NCBI RefSeq assembly: GCF_000003605.2
Contig: NW_003139424.1
Span: 39,049 to 103,048 of the forward strand
DNA from: Saccoglossus kowalevskii
Lineage: Eukaryota; Hemichordata; Enteropneusta; Harrimaniidae
Length of the DNA stretch: 64,000 nt
Direction of reading: 5' to 3'
Position numbers and translations under genes: made by a program. The number at the start of each line of letters is the position of its first letter. The stretch's first letter is position 1. Under the pieces are notes generated by a model. It did no database searches. It was not told the origin of the DNA and worked only from the letters and a program-made list of their open reading frames with translations. This document shows positions 37,036 to 50,488 of this stretch, one piece after another.

Positions 37036-37958
37036 GCGATATCGATTTTGAAACTTTGAAAAACATGAAATAAATGAAATAGTCCATGCAGCTGTGTTGT
37101 TAGGTGAACAACTCATGTTTAAAGTAAAGCACAATCGGGCGTGGTTATTACTTGCATGGGAGACTCACTGAGAAAACAAGCTGTTGATTTTTCTTTTTGT
37201 TTCATCACACGCACGGAAAAAATATAAGGCGACATTCATGCATTTTTTCTTACTGTGATGTCAATCATTTCTTGTGGAAAATCGTGGAATTTTTGTATTT
37301 GTTTAATTAATGAAAAGTTTTAAAATTTCGTATTTTTTTTAAAACAAGTTGTTGGTGTCTGCAGGCACGTAGTGGGATTTATGCTGTTAATACTCCGTGC
37401 AAAGTTGTTCAAAGTGATTGCAAAGTTGTGCAAAGTGATTTCAAAGTTTATAGATGTATTTGTTTATATGACCTAAGTTGTTGGCATATAGAAACACGCA
37501 GTTGTAAAGTCAAGAAATTTAATAAAGGCCAGTTGAAAGCAGCCTGTGGATGTTCACATGAGCTGACTGTAAACTGTTGGAAAACTGCGTGCAAAGTTGG
37601 AAAAAGCGGTTGAAATGTTGGCGAAGTTGCTTGTATATTTAACCTAAGTCATTGGCACGACACTCCCGCAGTTAAATTTCGAAAACATTAAGTAAATGTC
37701 TCGAGAATGCCTCATAAATAAGCAGACTATCACAATAGACCACAGGATAATCGACGAAAAACTGTGTACAAAGTTGTGAAAAGCGATTGCAAAGTTGGTA
37801 GTTTCATTCGGGATTGTTACCTGTGATATCATATAAACAAGTCCCATAGTTAAAAGTTCGAAAATGTGAAAACTAGTTCTTAATTTGTTGTTAAATTACC
37901 GTAGTGTTGCTCAAAGTATGTAGAGGTCATAGGTCATTTTTAAAAGGCACTTTTGCAA
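37036..37958 (+). repeat. L unit with the same 18 bp deletion, 923 bp
   Basis: ATGAAATAAATGAAATAGTCC near 37066-37085 shows the same deletion and GTTGATTTTTC again, so this is a tandem copy of the preceding unit. The tract is T8A4 near 37331. Confidence 0.93.
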
Positions 37959-39840
37959 GCGATATCGATTTTGAAACTTTGAAAAACAGGAAATAGCCGC
38001 CAATTCGGTTCAATTTCAAATAGTCCATGCAGCTGTGTTGTTAGGTGACCAACTCATGTTTAAAGTAAAGCACAATCGGGCGTGGTTAGTACTTGCATGG
38101 GAGACTCACTGAGAAAACAAGCTGTTGTTTTTTCTTTTTGTTTCATCACACGCACGGAAAAAATATAAGGCGACATTCATGCATTTTTTCTTACTGTGAT
38201 GTCAATCATTTCTTGTGGAAAGTCGGGGAATTTTTGTATTTGTTTAATTAATGAAAAGTTTTAAAATTTCGTATTTTTTTAAAAACAAGTTGTTGGTGTC
38301 TGCAGGCACGTAGTGGGATTTATGCTGTTAATACTCCGTGCAAAGTTGTTCAAAGTGATTGCAAAGTTGTGCAAAGTGATTTCAAAGTTTTTAGATGTAT
38401 TTGTTTATATGACCTAAGTTGTTGGCATATAGAAACACGCAGTTGTAAAGTCAAGAAATTTAATAAAGGCCAGTTGAAAGCAGCCTGTGGATGTTCACAT
38501 GAGCTGACTGTAAACTGTTGGAAAACTGCGTGCAAAGTTGGAAAAAGTGGTTGAAATGTTGGCGAAATTGCTTGTATATTTAACCTAAGTCATTGGCACG
38601 ATACTCCCGCAGATAAATTTCGTAAACATTAAGTAAATGTCTCGAGAATGCCTCATAAATAAGCAGACTATCACAATAGAACACAGGAAAATCGACGACA
38701 AACTGTGTACAAAGTTGTGAAAAGCGATTGCAAAGTTGGCAGTTTCATTCGGGATTGTTACCTGTGATATCATATAAACAAGTCCCATAGTTAAAAGTTC
38801 GAAAATGTGAAAACTAGTTCTTAATTTGTTGTTAAATTACCGTAGTGTTGCTCAAACTATGTAGAGGTCATAGGTCATTTTTAAAAGGCACTTTTGCAAG
38901 CGATATCGATTTTGAAACTTTCGAAAACATGAAATAGCCGCCAATTCGGTTCAATTTCAAATAGTCCATGCAGCTGTGTTGTTAGGTGACCAACTCATGT
39001 TTAAAGTAAAGCGCAATCGGGAGTGGTTAGTACTTGCATGGGAAACTCACTGAGTAAACAAGTTGTTGCTTTTTCTTTTTGTTTCATCACACGCATGGAA
39101 AAAATATAAGGAGACATTCATGCATTTTTTCTTACTGTGATGTCAATCATTTCTTGTGGAAAATCGTGGAATTTTTGTATTTGTTTAATTAATGAAAAGT
39201 TTTAAAATTTCGTATTTTTTTAAAAACAAGTTGTTGGTGTCTGCAGGCACGTAGTGGGATTTATGCTGTTAATACTCCGTGCAAAGTTGTTCAAAGTGAT
39301 TGCAAAGTTGTGCAAAGTGATTTCAAAGTTTTTAGATGTATTTGTTTATATGACCTAAGTTGTTGGCATATAGAAACACGCAGTTGTAAAGTCAAGAAAT
39401 TTAATAAAGGCCAGTTGAAAGCAGCCTGTGGATGTTCACATGAGCTGACTGTAAACTGTTGGAAAACTGCGTGCAAAGTTGGAAAAAGTGGTTGAAATGT
39501 TGGCGAAGTTGCTTGTATATTTAACCTAAGTCATTGGCACGACACTCCCGCAGATAAATTTCGTAAACATTAAGTAAATGTCTCGAGAATGCCTCATAAA
39601 TAAGCAGACTATGACAATAGACCACAGGAAAATCGACGACAAACTGTGTACAAAGTTGTGAAAAGCGATTGCAAAGTTGGCAGTTTCATTCGGGATTGTT
39701 CCCTGTGATATCATATAAACAAATCCCATAGTTAAAAGTTCGACAATGTGAAAACTAGTTCCTAATTTGTTGTTAAATTACCGTAGTGTTGCTCACAGTA
39801 TGTAGAGGTCATAGGTCATTTTTAAATGGCACTTTTGCAA
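37959..39840 (+). repeat. Two L units (941, 941 bp)
   Basis: Both have AAAAAGTGGTTGAAATG in module B (near 38544 and 39485), CCCGCAGATAAATTTCG and the T-type module A, marking them as sister copies. The second carries the GCAATCGGGAG / CGCATGG spacer haplotype and GGAGACATTC. Confidence 0.93.
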
Positions 39841-40736
39841 GCGATATCGATTTTGAAACTTTGAAAAACATGAAATAGCCGCCAATTCGGTTCAATTTCA
39901 AATAGTCCATGCAGCTGTGTTGTTAGGTGACCAACTCATGTTTAAAGTAAAGCACAATCGGGCGTGGTTAGTACTTGCATGGGAGACTCACTGAGAAAAC
40001 AAGCTGTTGTTTGTTTCTTTTTGTTTCATCACACGCACGGAAAAAATATAAGGAGACATTCATGCATTTTTTCTTACTGTGATGTCAATCATTTCTTGTG
40101 GAAAATCGTGGAATTTTTGTATTTGTTTAATTAATGAAAAGTTTTAAAATTTCGTATTTTTTTTAAAAACAAACCGTGCAAAGTTGTTCAAAGTGATTGC
40201 AAAGTTGTGCAAAGTGATTTCAAAGTTTTTAGATGTATTTGTTTACATGACCTAAGTTAATGGCATATAGAAACACGCAGTTGTAAAGTCAAGAAATTTA
40301 ATAAAGGCCAGTTGAAAGCAGCCTGTGGATGTTCACATGAGCTGACTGTAAACTGTTGGAAAACTGCGTGCAAAGTTGGAAAAAGCGGTTGAAATGTTGG
40401 CGAAGTTGCTTGTATATTTAACCTAAGTAATTGGCACGACACTCCCGCAGTTAAATTTCGAAAACATTAAGTAAATGTCTCGAGAATGCCTCATAAATAA
40501 GCAGACTATCACAATAGACCACAGGAAAATCGACGACAAACTGTGTACAAAGTTGTGAAAAGCGATGCAAAGTTGGTAGTTTCATTCGGGATTGTTACCT
40601 GTGATATCATATAAACAAGTCCCATGGTTAAAAGGTCGAAAATGTGAAAACTAATTTCCTAATTTGTTGTAAATTACCGTAGTGTTGCTCAAAGTATGTA
40701 GAGGTCATAGGTCATTTTTAAATGGCACTTTTGCAA
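39841..40736 (+). repeat. S unit, 896 bp
   Basis: No leader. TTTACATGACC and AAGTTAATGGCA in module A (40243-40265) put a stop into the A frame. One base is lost in GCGATGCAAAG near 40562, and CTAATTTCC replaces CTAGTTCC near 40652. Confidence 0.92.
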
Positions 40737-42168
40737 GCGATATCGATTTTGAAACTTTGAAAAACATGAAATAGCCGCCAATTCGGTTCAATTTCAAATA
40801 GTCCATGCAGCTGTGTTGTTAGGTGACCAACTCATGTTTAAAGTAAAGCGCAATCGGGCGTGGTTAGTACTTGCATGGGAGACTCACTGAGTAAAGAAGC
40901 TGTTGTTTTTTCATTTTGTTTCATCACACGTACGGAAAAAATATAAGACGACATTCATGCATTTTTTCTTACTGTGATGTCAATCATTTCTTGTGGAAAA
41001 TCGTGGAATTTTTGTATTTGTTTAATTAATGAAAAGTTTTAAAATTTCGTATTTTTTTTAAAAACAAACCGTGCAAAGTTGTTCAAAGTGATTGCGAAGT
41101 TGTGCAAAGTGATTTCAAAGTTTATAGATGTATTTGTTTATATGACCTAAGTTGTTGGCATATAGAAACACGCAGTTGTAAAGTCAAGAAATTTAATAAG
41201 GCCAGTTGAAAGAAGCCTGTGGATGTTCACATGAGCTGACTGTAAACTGTTGGAAAACTGCGTGCAAAGTTGGAAAAAGCGGTTGAAATGTTGGCCAAGT
41301 TGCTTGTATATTTAACCTAAGTCATTGGCACGACACTCTCGCAGTTAAATTTCGAAAACATTAATTAAATGTCTCGAGAATGCCTCATAAATAAGCAGAC
41401 TATCACAATAGACCACAGGAAAATCGACGACAAACTGTGTACAAAGTTGTGAAAAGCGATTGTCGATGTCAATCATTTCTTGTGAAAAATCGTGGAATTT
41501 TTGTACTTTTTAATTAATGAAAAGTTTTAAAATTTCGTATATTTAAAAAAAAAACTAGTTGTTGGTGTCTGCAGGCACGTAGTGGGTTTTATACTGTTAA
41601 TACACCGTGCAAAGTTGTTCAAAGTGATTGCAAAGTTGTGCAAAGTGATTTCAAAGTTTATAGATGTATTTGTATATATGACCTAAGTTGTTGGCATATA
41701 GAAACGCGCAGTTGTAAAGTAAAGAAATTTAATAAAGGCCAGTTGAAAGCAGCCTGTGGATGTTCACATGAGCTGACTGTAAACTGTTGGAAAACTGCGT
41801 GCAAAGTTGGAAAAAGCGGTTGAAATGTTGGCGAAGTTGCTGGTATATTTAACCTAAGTCATTGGCACGACACCCCCGCAGTTAAATTTCGAAAACATTA
41901 AGTAAATGTCTCGAGAATGCCCCATAAATAAGCAGACTATCACAATAGACCACAGGAAAATCGACGACAAACTGTGTACGAAGTTGTGAAAAGCGATTGC
42001 AAAGTTGTTAGTTTCATTCGGAATTGTTACCTGTGATATCATATAAACAAGTCCCATAGTTAAAAGTTCGAAAATGGGAAAACTAGTTCCTAATTTGTTG
42101 TTAAATTACCGTAGTGTTGCTCAAAGTATGTAGAGGACATAGGTCATTTTTAAATGGCACTTTTGCAA
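40737..42168 (+). repeat. Composite: S unit plus truncated unit, 1432 bp
   Basis: An S unit runs into module C and is cut after AAAAGCGATTG near 41461. It jumps to GATGTCAATCATTTC in the next spacer, skipping about 405 bp (rest of C, tail, anchor and most of the spacer). A leader and full A-B-C then follow. Markers GTACTTTTTAATT and AAAACTAGTTGTTGG are shared with the truncations at 53917, 61708 and 63296. Confidence 0.9.
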
Positions 42169-44998
42169 GCGATATCGATTTTGAAACTTTGAAAAACATG
42201 AAATAGCCGCCAATTCGGTTCAATTTCAAATAGTCCGTGCAGCTGTGTTGTTAGGTGACCAACTCATGTTTAAAGTAAAGCACAATCGGGCGTGGTTAGT
42301 ACTTGCATGGGAGACTCACTGAGTAAACAAGCTGTTGTTTTTTCTTTTTGTTTCATCACACGCACGGAAAAAATATAAGGCGACATTCATGCACTTTTTC
42401 TTACTGTGATGTCAATCATTTCTTGTGAAAAATCGTGGAATTTTTGTATTTTTTTAATTAATGAAAAGTTTTAAAATTTCGTATATTTTTAAAAAAAAAG
42501 TTGTTGGTGTCTGCAGGCACGTAGTGGGTTATATTCTTTTAATACACCGTGCAAAGTTGTTCAAAGTGATTGCAAAGTTGTGCAAAGTGATTTCAAAGTT
42601 TATAGATGTATTTGTATATATGACCTAAGTTGTTGGCCATATAGAAACGTGCAGTTGTCAAGTCAAGAAATTTAATAAAGGCCAGTTGAAAGCAGCCTGT
42701 GGATGTTCACATGAGCTGACTGTAAACTGTTGGAAAACTGCGTGCAAAGTTGGAAAAAGCGGTTGAAATGTTGGCTTAGTTGCTGGTATATTTAACCTAA
42801 GTCATTGGCACGACACCCCCGCAGTTAAATTTTGAAAACATTAAGTAAATGTCTCGAGAATGCCCCATAAATAAGCAGACTATCACAATAGACCACAGGA
42901 AAATCGACGACAAACTGTGTACAAAGTTGTGAAAAGCGATTGCAAAATTGGTAGTTTCATTCGGGATTGTTACCTGTGATATCAAATAAACAAGTCCCAT
43001 AGTTAAAAGTTCGAAAATGTGAAAACTAGTTCCTAATTGCTGTTAAATTACCGTAGTGTTGCTCAAAGTATGTAGAGGTCATGGATCAGTTTTAAAAGGC
43101 ACTTTTGCAAGCGATATCGATTTTGAAACTTTCAAAAACATGAAATAGCCGCCAATTCCGTTCAATTTCAAGTAGTCCATGCAGCTGTGTTGTTAGGTGA
43201 CCAACTCATGTTTAAAGTAAAGCACAATCGGGCGTGGTTAGTACTTGCATGGGAGACACACTGAGTAAACAAGCTGTTGTTTTTTTCCTTTTGTGTCATC
43301 ACACTCACGGAAAAGATATAAGGCGACATTCATGCATTTTTTCTTACTGTGATGTCAATCATTTCTTGTGGAAAATCGTGGAATTTTTGTATTTTTTTAA
43401 TTAATGAAAAGTTTTAAAATTTCGTATATTTTTAAAAAACAAACTGTTGGGGTCTGCAGGCACGTAGTGGGTTTTATGCTGTTAATACTCCGTGCAAAGT
43501 TGTTCAAAGTGATTGCAAAGTTGTGCAAAGTGATTTCAAAGTTTATAGATGTATTTGTATATATGACCTAAGTTGTTGGCATATAGAAACGCGCACTTTT
43601 AAAGTCAAGAAATTTAATAAAGGCCAGTTGAAAGCAGCCTGTCGATGTTCACATGAGCTGACTGTAAACTGTTGGAAAACTGCATGCAAAGTTGGAAAAA
43701 GCGGTTGAAATGTTGGCGAAGTTGCTTGTATATTTAACCTAAGTCATTGGCACGACACTCCCGCAGTTAAATTTCGAAAACATTAAGTAAATGTCTTGAG
43801 AATGCCTCATAAATAAGCAGACTATCACAATAGACCACAGGAAAATCGACGAGAAACTGTGTACAAAGTTGTGTGAAGCGATTGCAAAGTTGGTAGTTTC
43901 ATTCGGGATTGTTACCTGTGATATCATATAAACAAGTCCCATAGTTAAACGGTCGAAAATTTGAAAACTAGTTCCTAATTTGTTGTTAAATTACCGTAGT
44001 GTTGCTCAAAGTATGTAGAGGTCATAGGTCATTTTTAAATGGCACTTTTGCAAGCGATATCGATTTTGAAACTTTGAAAAACATGAAATAGCCGCCAATT
44101 CTGTTCAATTTCAAATAGTCCATGCAGCTGTGTTGTTAGGTGACCAACTCATGTTTAAAGTAAAGCACAATCGGGCGTGGTTAGTACTTGCATGGGAGAC
44201 TCACTGAGTAAAGAAGCTGTTGTTTTTTCTTTTTGTTTCATCACACGCACGGTAAAAATATAAGGCGACATTCATGCATGTTTTCTTACTGTGATGTCAA
44301 TAATTTCTTGTAGAAAATCGTGGAATTTTTGTATTTGTTTAATTAATGAAAAGTTTTAAAATTTCGTATTTTTTTAAATAACAAGTTGTTGGAGTCTGCA
44401 GGCACGTAGTGGGATTTATGCTGTTAATACTCCGTGCAAAGTTGTTCAAAGTGATTGCAAAGTTGTGCAAAGTGTTTTCAAAGTTTATAGATGATGTATT
44501 TGTTTATATGACCTAAGTTGTTGGCATATAGAAACACGCAGTTGTAAAGTCAAGAAATTTAATAAAGGCCAGTTGAAATCAGCCTGTCGATGTTCACATG
44601 AGCTGACTGTAAACTGTTGGAAAACTGCATGCAAAGTTGGAAAAAGCGGTTGAAATGTTGGCGAAGTTGCTTGTATATTTAACCTAAGTCATTGGCACGA
44701 CACTCCCGCAGTTAAATTTCGAAAACATTAAGTAAATGTCTTGAGAATGCCTCATAAATAAGCAGACTATCACAATAGACCACAGGAAAATCGACGAGAA
44801 ACTGTGTACAAAGTTGTGTGAAGCGATTGCAAAGTTGGTAGTTTCATTCGGGATTGTTACCTGTGATATCATATAAACAAGTCCCATAGTTAAAAGGTCG
44901 AAAATTTGAAAACTAGTTCCTAATTTGTTGTTAAATTACCGTAGTGTTGCTCAAAGTATGTAGAGGTCATTGGTCATTTTTAAATGGCACTTTTGCAA
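42169..44998 (+). repeat. Three L units (942, 943, 945 bp), second subfamily entering
   Basis: The first two have TTGTATATATG and a T-rich TGTATTTTTTTAATT spacer. The first ends with GGCTTAGTTGCTGG and CACCCCCGCAG. The second has ATGGATCAG, CACACTCACGG and AAACTGTTGGGGTC, matching 50.4-51.1 kb. The third has a 3 bp duplication (ATAGATGATG near 44488) and shares GTTGTGTGAAGCG and AAAATTTGAAAAC with its left neighbour. Confidence 0.92.
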
Positions 44999-47687
44999 GC
45001 GATATCGATTTTGAAACTTTGAAAAACATGAAATAGCCGCCAATTCTGTTCAATTTCAAATAGTCCATGCAGCTGTGTTGTTAGGTGACCAACTCATGTT
45101 TAAAGTAAAGCACAATCGGGCGTGGTTAGTACTTGCATGGGAGACTCACTGAGAAAACAAGCTGTTGTTTTTTCTTTTTGTTTCATCACACGCACGGAAA
45201 AAATATAAAGCGACATTCATGCATTTTTTCTTACTGTGATGTCAATCATTTCTTGTGGAAAATCGTGGAATTTTTGTATTTGTTTAATTAATGAAAAGTT
45301 TTAAAATTTCGTATTTTTTTTAAAAACAAACCGTGCAAAGTTGTTCAAAGTGATTGCAAAGTTGTGCAAAGTGATTTCAAAGTTTATAGATGTATTTGTT
45401 TATATGACCTAAGTTGTTGGCATATAGAAACACGCAGTTGTAAAGTCAAGAAATTTAATAAAGGCCAGTTGAAAGCAGCCTGTGGATGTTCACATGAGCT
45501 GACTGTAAACTGTTGAAAAACGGCGTGCAAAGTTGGGAAAAGCGGTTGAAATGTTGGCGAAGTTGCTTGTATATTTAACCTAAGTCATTGGCACGACACT
45601 CCCGCAGTTAAATTTCGAAAACATTAATTAAATTTCTCGAGAATGCCTCATAAATAAGCAGACTATCACAATAGACCACAGGAAAATCGACGACAAACTG
45701 TGTACAAAGTTGTGAAAAGCGATTGCAAAGTTGGTAGTTTCATTCGGGATTGTTACCTGTGATATCATATAAACAAGTCCCATAGTTAAAAGTTCGAAAA
45801 TGTGAAAACTAGTTCCTAATTTGTTGTTAAATTACCGTAGTGTTGCTCAAAGTATGTAGAGGTCATAGGTCATTTTTAAATGGCACTTTTGCAAGCGATA
45901 TCGATTTTGAAACTTTGAAAAACATGAAATAGCCGCCAATTCGGTTCACTTTCAAATAGTCCATGCAGCTGTGTTGTTAGGTGACCAACTCTTGTTTAAT
46001 GTAAAGCATAATTGGGCGTGGTTAGTACTTGCATGGGAGACTCACTGAGTAAACAAGCTGTTGTTTTTTCTTTTTGTTTCATCACACGCACGGAAAAAAT
46101 ATAAGGCGACATTCATGCATTTTTTCTTACTGTGATGTCAATCATTTCTTGTGGAAAATCGCGGATTTTTTGTATTTGTTTAATTAATGAAAAGTTTTAA
46201 AATTTCGTATTTTTTTAAAAAACAAACCGTGCAAAGTTGTTCAAAGTGATTGCAAAGTTGTGCAAAGTGATTTCAAAGTTTATAGATGTATTTGTTTATA
46301 TGACTTAAGTTGTTGGCATATAGAAACACGCAGTTGTAAAGTCAAGAAATTTGATAAAGGCCAGTTGAAAGCAGCCTGTGGATGATCACATGAGCTGACT
46401 GTAAACTGTTGGAAAACTGCGTGCAAAGTTGGAAAAAGCGGTTGAAATGTTGGCGAAGTTGCTTGTATATTTAACCTAAGTCATTGGCACGACACTCCCG
46501 CAGTTAAATTTCGAAAACATTAAGTAAATGTCTCGAGAATGCCTCATAAATAAGCAGACTATCACAATGGACCACAGGAAAATCGACGACAAACTGTGTA
46601 CAAAGTTGTGAAAAGCGATTGCAAAGTTGGCAGTTTCATTCGGGATTGTTCCCTGTGATATCATATAAACAAGTCCCATAGTTAAAAGTTCGAAAATGTG
46701 AAAACTAGTTCCTAATTTGTTGTTAAATTACCGTAGTGTTGCTCAAAGTATGTAGAGGTCATAGGTCATTTTTAAATGGCACTTTTGCAAGCGATATCGA
46801 TTTTGAAACTTTGAAAAACATGAAATAGCCGCCAATTCGGTTCAATTTCAAATAGTCCATGCAGCTGTGTTGTTAGGTGACCAACTCATGTTTAAAGTAA
46901 AGCACAATCGGGCGTGGTTAGTACTTGCATGGGAGACTCAATGAGTAAACCAGCTGTTGTTTTTTCTTTTTGTTTCATCACACGCACGGAAAAAAATATA
47001 AGGCGACATTCATGCATTTTTTCTTACTGTGATGTCAATCATTTCTTGTGGAAAATCGTGGAATTTTTGTATTTGTTTAATTAATGAAAAGTTTTAAAAT
47101 TTCGTATTTTTTTTAAAAACAAACCGTGCAAAGTTGTTCAAAGTGATTGCAAAGTTGTGCAAAGTGATTTCAAAGTTTATAGATGTATTTGTTTATATGA
47201 CCTAAGTTGTTGGCATATAGAAACACGCAGTTGTAAAGTCAAGAAATTTAATAAAGGCCAGTTGAAAGCAGCCTGTCGATGTTCACATGAGCTGACTGTA
47301 AACTGTTGGAAAACTGCGTGCAAAGTTGGAAAAAGCGGTTGAAATGTTGGCGAAGTTGCTTGTATATTTAACCTAAGTCATTGGCACGACACTCCCGCAG
47401 TTAAATTTCGAAAACATTAAGTAAATGTCTCGAGAATGCCTCATAAATAAGCAGACTATCACAATAGACCACAGGAAAATCGACGAGAAACTGTGTACAA
47501 AGTTGTGTGAAGCGATTGCAAAGTTGGTAGTTTCATTCGGGATTGTTACCTGTGATATCATATAAACAAGTCCCATAGTAAAAAGGTCGAAAATTTGAAA
47601 ACTAGTTCCTAATTTGTTGTTAAATTACCGTAGTGTTGCTCAAACTATGTAGAGGTCATATGTCATTTTTAAAAGGCACTTTTGCAA
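44999..47687 (+). repeat. Three S units (896, 896, 897 bp)
   Basis: The only run of three leaderless units in a row. The first has CTGTTGAAAAACGGCG near 45511, a stop in the A frame. The second has TTTGATAAAGG and GGATGATCACATG. The third has CCTGTCGATG in module A, and its B-C region repeats the GTTGTGTGAAGCG haplotype of 43.8-44.9 kb. Confidence 0.93.
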
Positions 47688-48627
47688 GCGATATCGATTT
47701 TGAAACTTTCAAAAACATGAAATAGCCGCCAATTCGGTTCAATTTTAAATAGTCCATGCAGCTGTGTTGTTAGATGACCAACTCATGTTTAAAGTAAAGT
47801 GCAGTCGGGAGTGGTTAGTACTTGCATGGGAAACTCACTGAGTAAACAAGTTGTTGTTTTTTCTTTTTGTTTCATCACACGCATGGAAAAAATATAAGGC
47901 GACATTCATGCATTTTTTCTTACTGTGATGTCAATCATTTTTTTGTGAAAAATCGTGGAATTTTTGTAATTGTTTAATTAATGAAAAGTTTTAAAATTTC
48001 CTATTTTTTTAAAAACAAGTTGTTTGTGTCTGCAGGCACGTAGTGGGATTTATGCTGTTAATACTCCGTGCAAAGTTGTTCAAAGTGATTGCAAAGTTGT
48101 GAAAAGTGATTTCAAAGTTTATAGATGTATTTGTTTATATGACCTAAGTTGTTGGCATATAGAAACACGCAGTTGTAAAGTCAAGAAATTTAATAAAGGC
48201 CAGTTGAAAGCAGCCTGTGGATGTTCACATGAGCTGACTGTAAACTGTTGGAAAACTGCGTGCAAAGTAGAAAAAGCGGTTGAAATGTTGGCGAAGTTGC
48301 TTGTATATTTAACCTAAGTCATTGGCACGACACTCCCGCAGTTAAATTTCGAAAACATTAAGTAAATGTCTCGAGAATGCCTCATAAATAAGCAGACTAT
48401 CACATAGACCACAGGAAAATCGACGACAAACTGTGTACAAAGTTGTGAAAAGCGATTGCAAAGTTGGTAGTTTCATTCGGGATTGTTACCTGTGATATCA
48501 TATTAACAAGTCCCTTAGTTAAAAGTTCGAAAATGTGAAAACTAGTTCCTAATTTGTTGTTAAATTACCGTAGTGTTGGTCAAACTATGTAGAGGTCATA
48601 GGTCATTTTTAAAAGGCACTTTTGCAA
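47688..48627 (+). repeat. L unit, 940 bp
   Basis: Its start has CATATGTCAT, AAAAGGCAC, CAATTTTAAATAG and GTGCAGTCGGGAG, as at 13.4 and 55.5 kb. One G is lost in AAAGTAGAAAAAGCGG near 48266, which extends the module A frame past its usual stop. Confidence 0.92.
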
Positions 48628-49558
48628 GCGATATCGATTTTGAAACTTTCAAAAACATGAAATAGCCACCAATTCGGTTCAATTTCAAATAGTCCATGCA
48701 GATGTGTTGTTAGGTGACCAACTCATGTTTAAAGTAAAGCGCAATCGGGAGTGGTTAGTACTTGCATGGGAAACTCACTGAGTAAACAAGCTGTTGTTTT
48801 TTCTTTTTGTTTCATCACACGCACGGAAAAAATATAAGGCGACATTCATGCATTTTTTCTTACTGTGATGTCAATCATTTTTTGTGAAAAATCGTGGAAT
48901 TTTTGTATTTGTTTAATTAATGAAAAGTTTTAAAATTTCGTATTTTTTTAAAAAACAAGTTTTTGGTGTTTGCAGGCACGTAGTGGGATTTATGCTGTTA
49001 ATAATCCGTGCAAAAATGTTCAAAGTGATTGCAAAGTTGTGCAAAGTGATTTCAAAGTTTATAAATGTATTTGTATATATGACCTAAGTTGTTGGCATAT
49101 AGAAACGCGCACTTGTAAAGTCAAGAAATTTAATAAAGGCCAGTTGAAAGCAGCCTGTGGATGTTCACATGAGCTGACTGTAAACTGTTGGAAAACTACG
49201 TGCAAAGTTGGAAAAAGCGGTTGAAATGTTGGCGAAGTTGCTTATATATTTAACCTAAGTCATTGGCACGACACTCCCGCAGTTAAATTTCGAAAACATT
49301 AAGTAAATGTCTCGAGAATAAGCAGACTATCACAATAGACCACAGGAAAATCGACGACAAACTGTGTACAAAGTTGTGAAAAGCGATTGCAAAGTTGGCA
49401 GTTTCATTCGTGATTGTTACCTGTGATATCATATAAACAAGTCCCATAGTTAAAAGTTCGAAAATGTGAAAACTAGTTCCCAATTTGTTGTTAAATTACC
49501 GTAGTGTTGCTCAAAGTATGTAGAGGTCATAGGTCATTTTTAAATGGCACTTTTGCAA
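48628..49558 (+). repeat. L unit with 10 bp deletion in module B, 931 bp
   Basis: CTCGAGAATAAGCAG near 49311-49325 lacks the usual TGCCTCATAA, probably by slippage between repeated AATA/ATAA strings. It carries the dispersed AATCCGTGCAAAAATG variant. Confidence 0.93.
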
Positions 49559-50488
49559 GCGATATCGATTTTGAAACTTTGAAAAACATGAAATAGCCGC
49601 CAATTCGGTTCAATTTCAAATAGTCCATGCAGCTGTGTTGTTAGGTGACCAACTCATGTTTAAAGTAAAGCATAATTGGGCGTGGTTAGTACTTGCATGG
49701 GAGACTCACTGAGTAAACAAGCTGTTTTTTTTTCTTTTTGTTTCATCACACGCACGGAAAAAATATAAGGCGACATTCATGCATTTTTTCTTACTGTGAT
49801 GTCAATCATTTCTTGTGGAAAATCGTGGAATTTTTGTATTTGTTTAATTAATGAAAAGTTTTAAAATTTCGTATTTTTTTAAAAACAAGTTGTTGGTGCT
49901 GTCGGCACGTAGTGGGGTTTAGCTGTTAACACATTGTGCAAAGTGATTGCAAAGTTGTGCAAAGTGATTTCAAAGTTTGTAGAAGTATTTGTATATATGA
50001 CCTAAGTTGTTGGCATATAGAAACGCGCAGTTGTAAAGTCAAGAAATTTAATAAAGGCCAGTTGAAAGCAGCCTGTGGATGTTCACATGAGCTGACTGTA
50101 AACTGTTGGAAAACTGCGTGCAAAGTTGGAAAAAGCGGTTGAAATGTTGGCGAAGTTGCTTGTATATTAAACCTAAGTCATTGGCACGACACCCCCGCAG
50201 TTACATTTCGAAAACATTAAGTAAATGTCTCGAGAATACCTCATAAATAAGAAAACTATCACAATAGACCACCGGAAAATCGACGACAAATTGTGTACAA
50301 AGTTGTGAAAAGCGATTGCAAAGTTGGTAGTTTTTCATTCGGGATTGTTACCTGTGATATCATATTAAAAGGTCCCATAGTTAAAAGTTCGAAAATGTGA
50401 AAACTAGTTCCTAATTGCTGTTAAATTACCGTAGTGTTGCTCAAAGTATGTAGAGGTCATGGATCAGTTTTAAAAGGCACTTTTGCAA
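49559..50488 (+). repeat. L unit with eroded leader, 930 bp
   Basis: The leader region (49887-49945) reads GTGCTGTCGGCACG and GGGGTTTAGCTG, then ACATTGTGCAAAGTGATTGC. The PstI site is lost and about 10 bp of the CAAAG series is missing. Modules B and C have CACCCCCGCAG and GTAGTTTTTCATTC. Confidence 0.92.
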
